Shown here in pieces: positions 62,936-64,000 of a stretch of 64,000 bases of DNA. Position 1 is the first letter of the stretch. Every line of letters begins with the position of its first letter. The stretch is from Erythrobacter oryzae (GTDB lineage: Bacteria; Pseudomonadota; Alphaproteobacteria; Sphingomonadales; Sphingomonadaceae). The position numbers and the translations under genes are program-made. The stretch lies in the NCBI RefSeq assembly GCF_030271515.1, contig NZ_JASCXI010000005.1, positions 1 to 64,000 on the forward strand. The letters run 5' to 3'. The notes beneath the pieces were generated by a model. That model made no database searches. It was not told the origin of the DNA and worked only from the letters and a program-made list of their open reading frames with translations.

Positions 62936-63993
62936 CTGACGACGTTCTGATCCGGGTGAATGGCCCCATCGGCCATATCAGCCTCAACCGGCCCAAGGCG
63001 CTCCACGCGCTGACCCTGCCGATGTGCCACGCGATGAGCGCGGCGCTCACCGAATGGGCGGCCGATGACGCGATCAAGGCGGTGATCCTCGACCATGCCG
63101 AAGGCCGCGGCTTCTGCGCGGGCGGGGATATCGCCTTTCTGCGCGAGTCGGCGCTGAACGACGGCGGCGCGAGCGGGCGGAAGTTCTTCCACGACGAGTA
63201 TCAGCTCAACCACCAGATGTTCACCTATGCCAAGCCGATCGTCGCCTTCATGGACGGCATCACGATGGGCGGGGGCGTAGGCATCTCCCAGCCCGCCAAG
63301 TTCCGCGTGGCGACCGAGAACACCCGTTTCGCCATGCCCGAGACGGGAATCGGCCTGTTCCCCGATGTCGGCGGCGGCTGGTATCTTGCACGCCTCGGCC
63401 AGCGGCTCGGGCAGTTCCTTGCGCTGACCGGCGCGCGGCTCGACGGGTCGGAGTGCCTGTGGACGGGCCTTGCGACCCACTACGTGCCGCACGCCATGCT
63501 CGAGGACTTGAAGGCGCGCATCCACGATCATCCCGATCGCATCGCCGGCATCCTCTCCGAGCCCGTGGGCACTCCGCCCAAGGCACGGATCGAGGCGAAT
63601 GCCGACAAGATCGCCAAGCATTTCCATTCCGATCGCTACGAGGACATCCTCGCCAGCCTCGAAGCCGCCGCCGCCGCGGGCGACGATTGGGCCGCGACCG
63701 AGCGCGACACGCTCGGCACCAAGAGCCCGCAGACCTGCAAGGTCGCGCTGCGCCAGCTGGCGGAGAGCGCTGCGCTCTCCGATTTCGCCGACAACATGCG
63801 GATGGAATACCGCATCGCCTCGCGCGTTCTGACCCGCCCCGATTTCGCCGAGGGGGTGCGCGCGGTGATCGTCGACAAGACCAATGATCCCAAGTGGGAC
63901 CCGGCGACGCCCGAGGACGTGACCGAAGACCTGCTCGACACGATCTTCGCGCCCCTGCCCGATGGCGAGGAATGGGCGCCGCTCCCTAACTAA
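62932..63993 (+). CDS. 3-hydroxyisobutyryl-CoA hydrolase / enoyl-CoA hydratase family
   Basis: A 353-aa crotonase-fold enzyme. The order HISLNRPKALHALTLPM, GRGFCAGGDIAFLRESA, IVAFMDGITMGGGVGIS, FAMPETGIGLFPDVGGGWYLARL and the long C-terminal extension with MRMEYRIASRVL are typical of 3-hydroxyisobutyryl-CoA hydrolase, which releases 3-hydroxyisobutyrate in valine catabolism. The Glu of PETGIGLFPDVGG is the expected catalytic residue. The operon probably continues (for example with 3-hydroxyisobutyrate dehydrogenase) beyond the window. Confidence 0.93.
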   Translation: MTDDVLIRVNGPIGHISLNRPKALHALTLPMCHAMSAALTEWAADDAIKAVILDHAEGRGFCAGGDIAFLRESALNDGGASGRKFFHDEYQLNHQMFTYAKPIVAFMDGITMGGGVGISQPAKFRVATENTRFAMPETGIGLFPDVGGGWYLARLGQRLGQFLALTGARLDGSECLWTGLATHYVPHAMLEDLKARIHDHPDRIAGILSEPVGTPPKARIEANADKIAKHFHSDRYEDILASLEAAAAAGDDWAATERDTLGTKSPQTCKVALRQLAESAALSDFADNMRMEYRIASRVLTRPDFAEGVRAVIVDKTNDPKWDPATPEDVTEDLLDTIFAPLPDGEEWAPLPN

Positions 63994-64000
63994 TCCGTCA

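Overview
The window is a GC-rich (roughly two-thirds G+C) alphaproteobacterial chromosome segment. Gene content (GapR/DUF2312, DUF1244, TonB-dependent receptor, PQQ alcohol dehydrogenase, many TTG/GTG starts, dense ATGA overlaps) fits the Sphingomonadales, most likely an Erythrobacteraceae-like organism. The taxon is inferred from gene content, not from a marker gene.

Layout. (1) 1-5993: end of an integrative element abutting the 3' end of a tRNA-Leu(CAG) gene. It holds a P4-type tyrosine recombinase, a HicA-like small protein, a 686-aa unknown protein, a small island protein, an HNH endonuclease and a cut-off gene at the left edge. (2) 6288-30793: mostly core genes. These include an NDUFA9-like SDR, a foreign-looking low-GC deaminase gene, a structured non-coding stretch, a TonB receptor/ModE-HTH/dienelactone hydrolase/PQQ alcohol dehydrogenase/Ycf48-like group, DUF2306 and LytTR proteins, the purT-NMO-purU operon, a degenerate GGDEF protein beside a PilZ-XRE fusion, lysC, ubiG, a GDPD-nadR-pnuC operon, yebC-ruvC and a CPBP protease. 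(3) 30810-50525: a 20-kb block of conflict/immune-type genes with no housekeeping genes. (4) 50646-63993: core genes again, including ybjQ, gapR, DUF1244, pyk, a two-partner-secretion transporter facing a FecR/(Gly-Asn)n protein and a CHASE2-EAL phosphodiesterase, small envelope genes, and a valine-catabolism operon running off the right edge.

The 20-kb block is the centre of interest. On the minus strand one overlapping operon reads TIR protein -> MoxR AAA ATPase -> degenerate vWA protein -> a 1014-aa protein whose C-terminal two thirds is a TssB (VipA) domain followed by a full-length TssC (VipB) domain. That is a complete type VI-like contractile-sheath pair in one chain, with no other T6SS gene in the window. 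The three-gene core resembles vWA-MoxR ternary conflict systems in which the third partner carries the effector; here the effector appears to be a sheath. Divergently, the plus strand encodes two STAND NTPases (DUF4062-NB-ARC-TPR, and TIR-NB-ARC with 51-aa repeats), a SLOG-domain membrane protein and a membrane/TrkA-N-like/RyR protein. A Sel1-repeat protein and a TIR-coiled-coil-TM protein close the block.

Working model (inference): STAND and TIR proteins sense invasion and make an NAD-derived signal. SLOG and RyR domains are families proposed or shown to bind such nucleotides and could trigger a membrane response. The MoxR/vWA pair would control assembly or remodelling of the sheath-like protein. 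Nothing in the sequence proves that these sub-modules act together.
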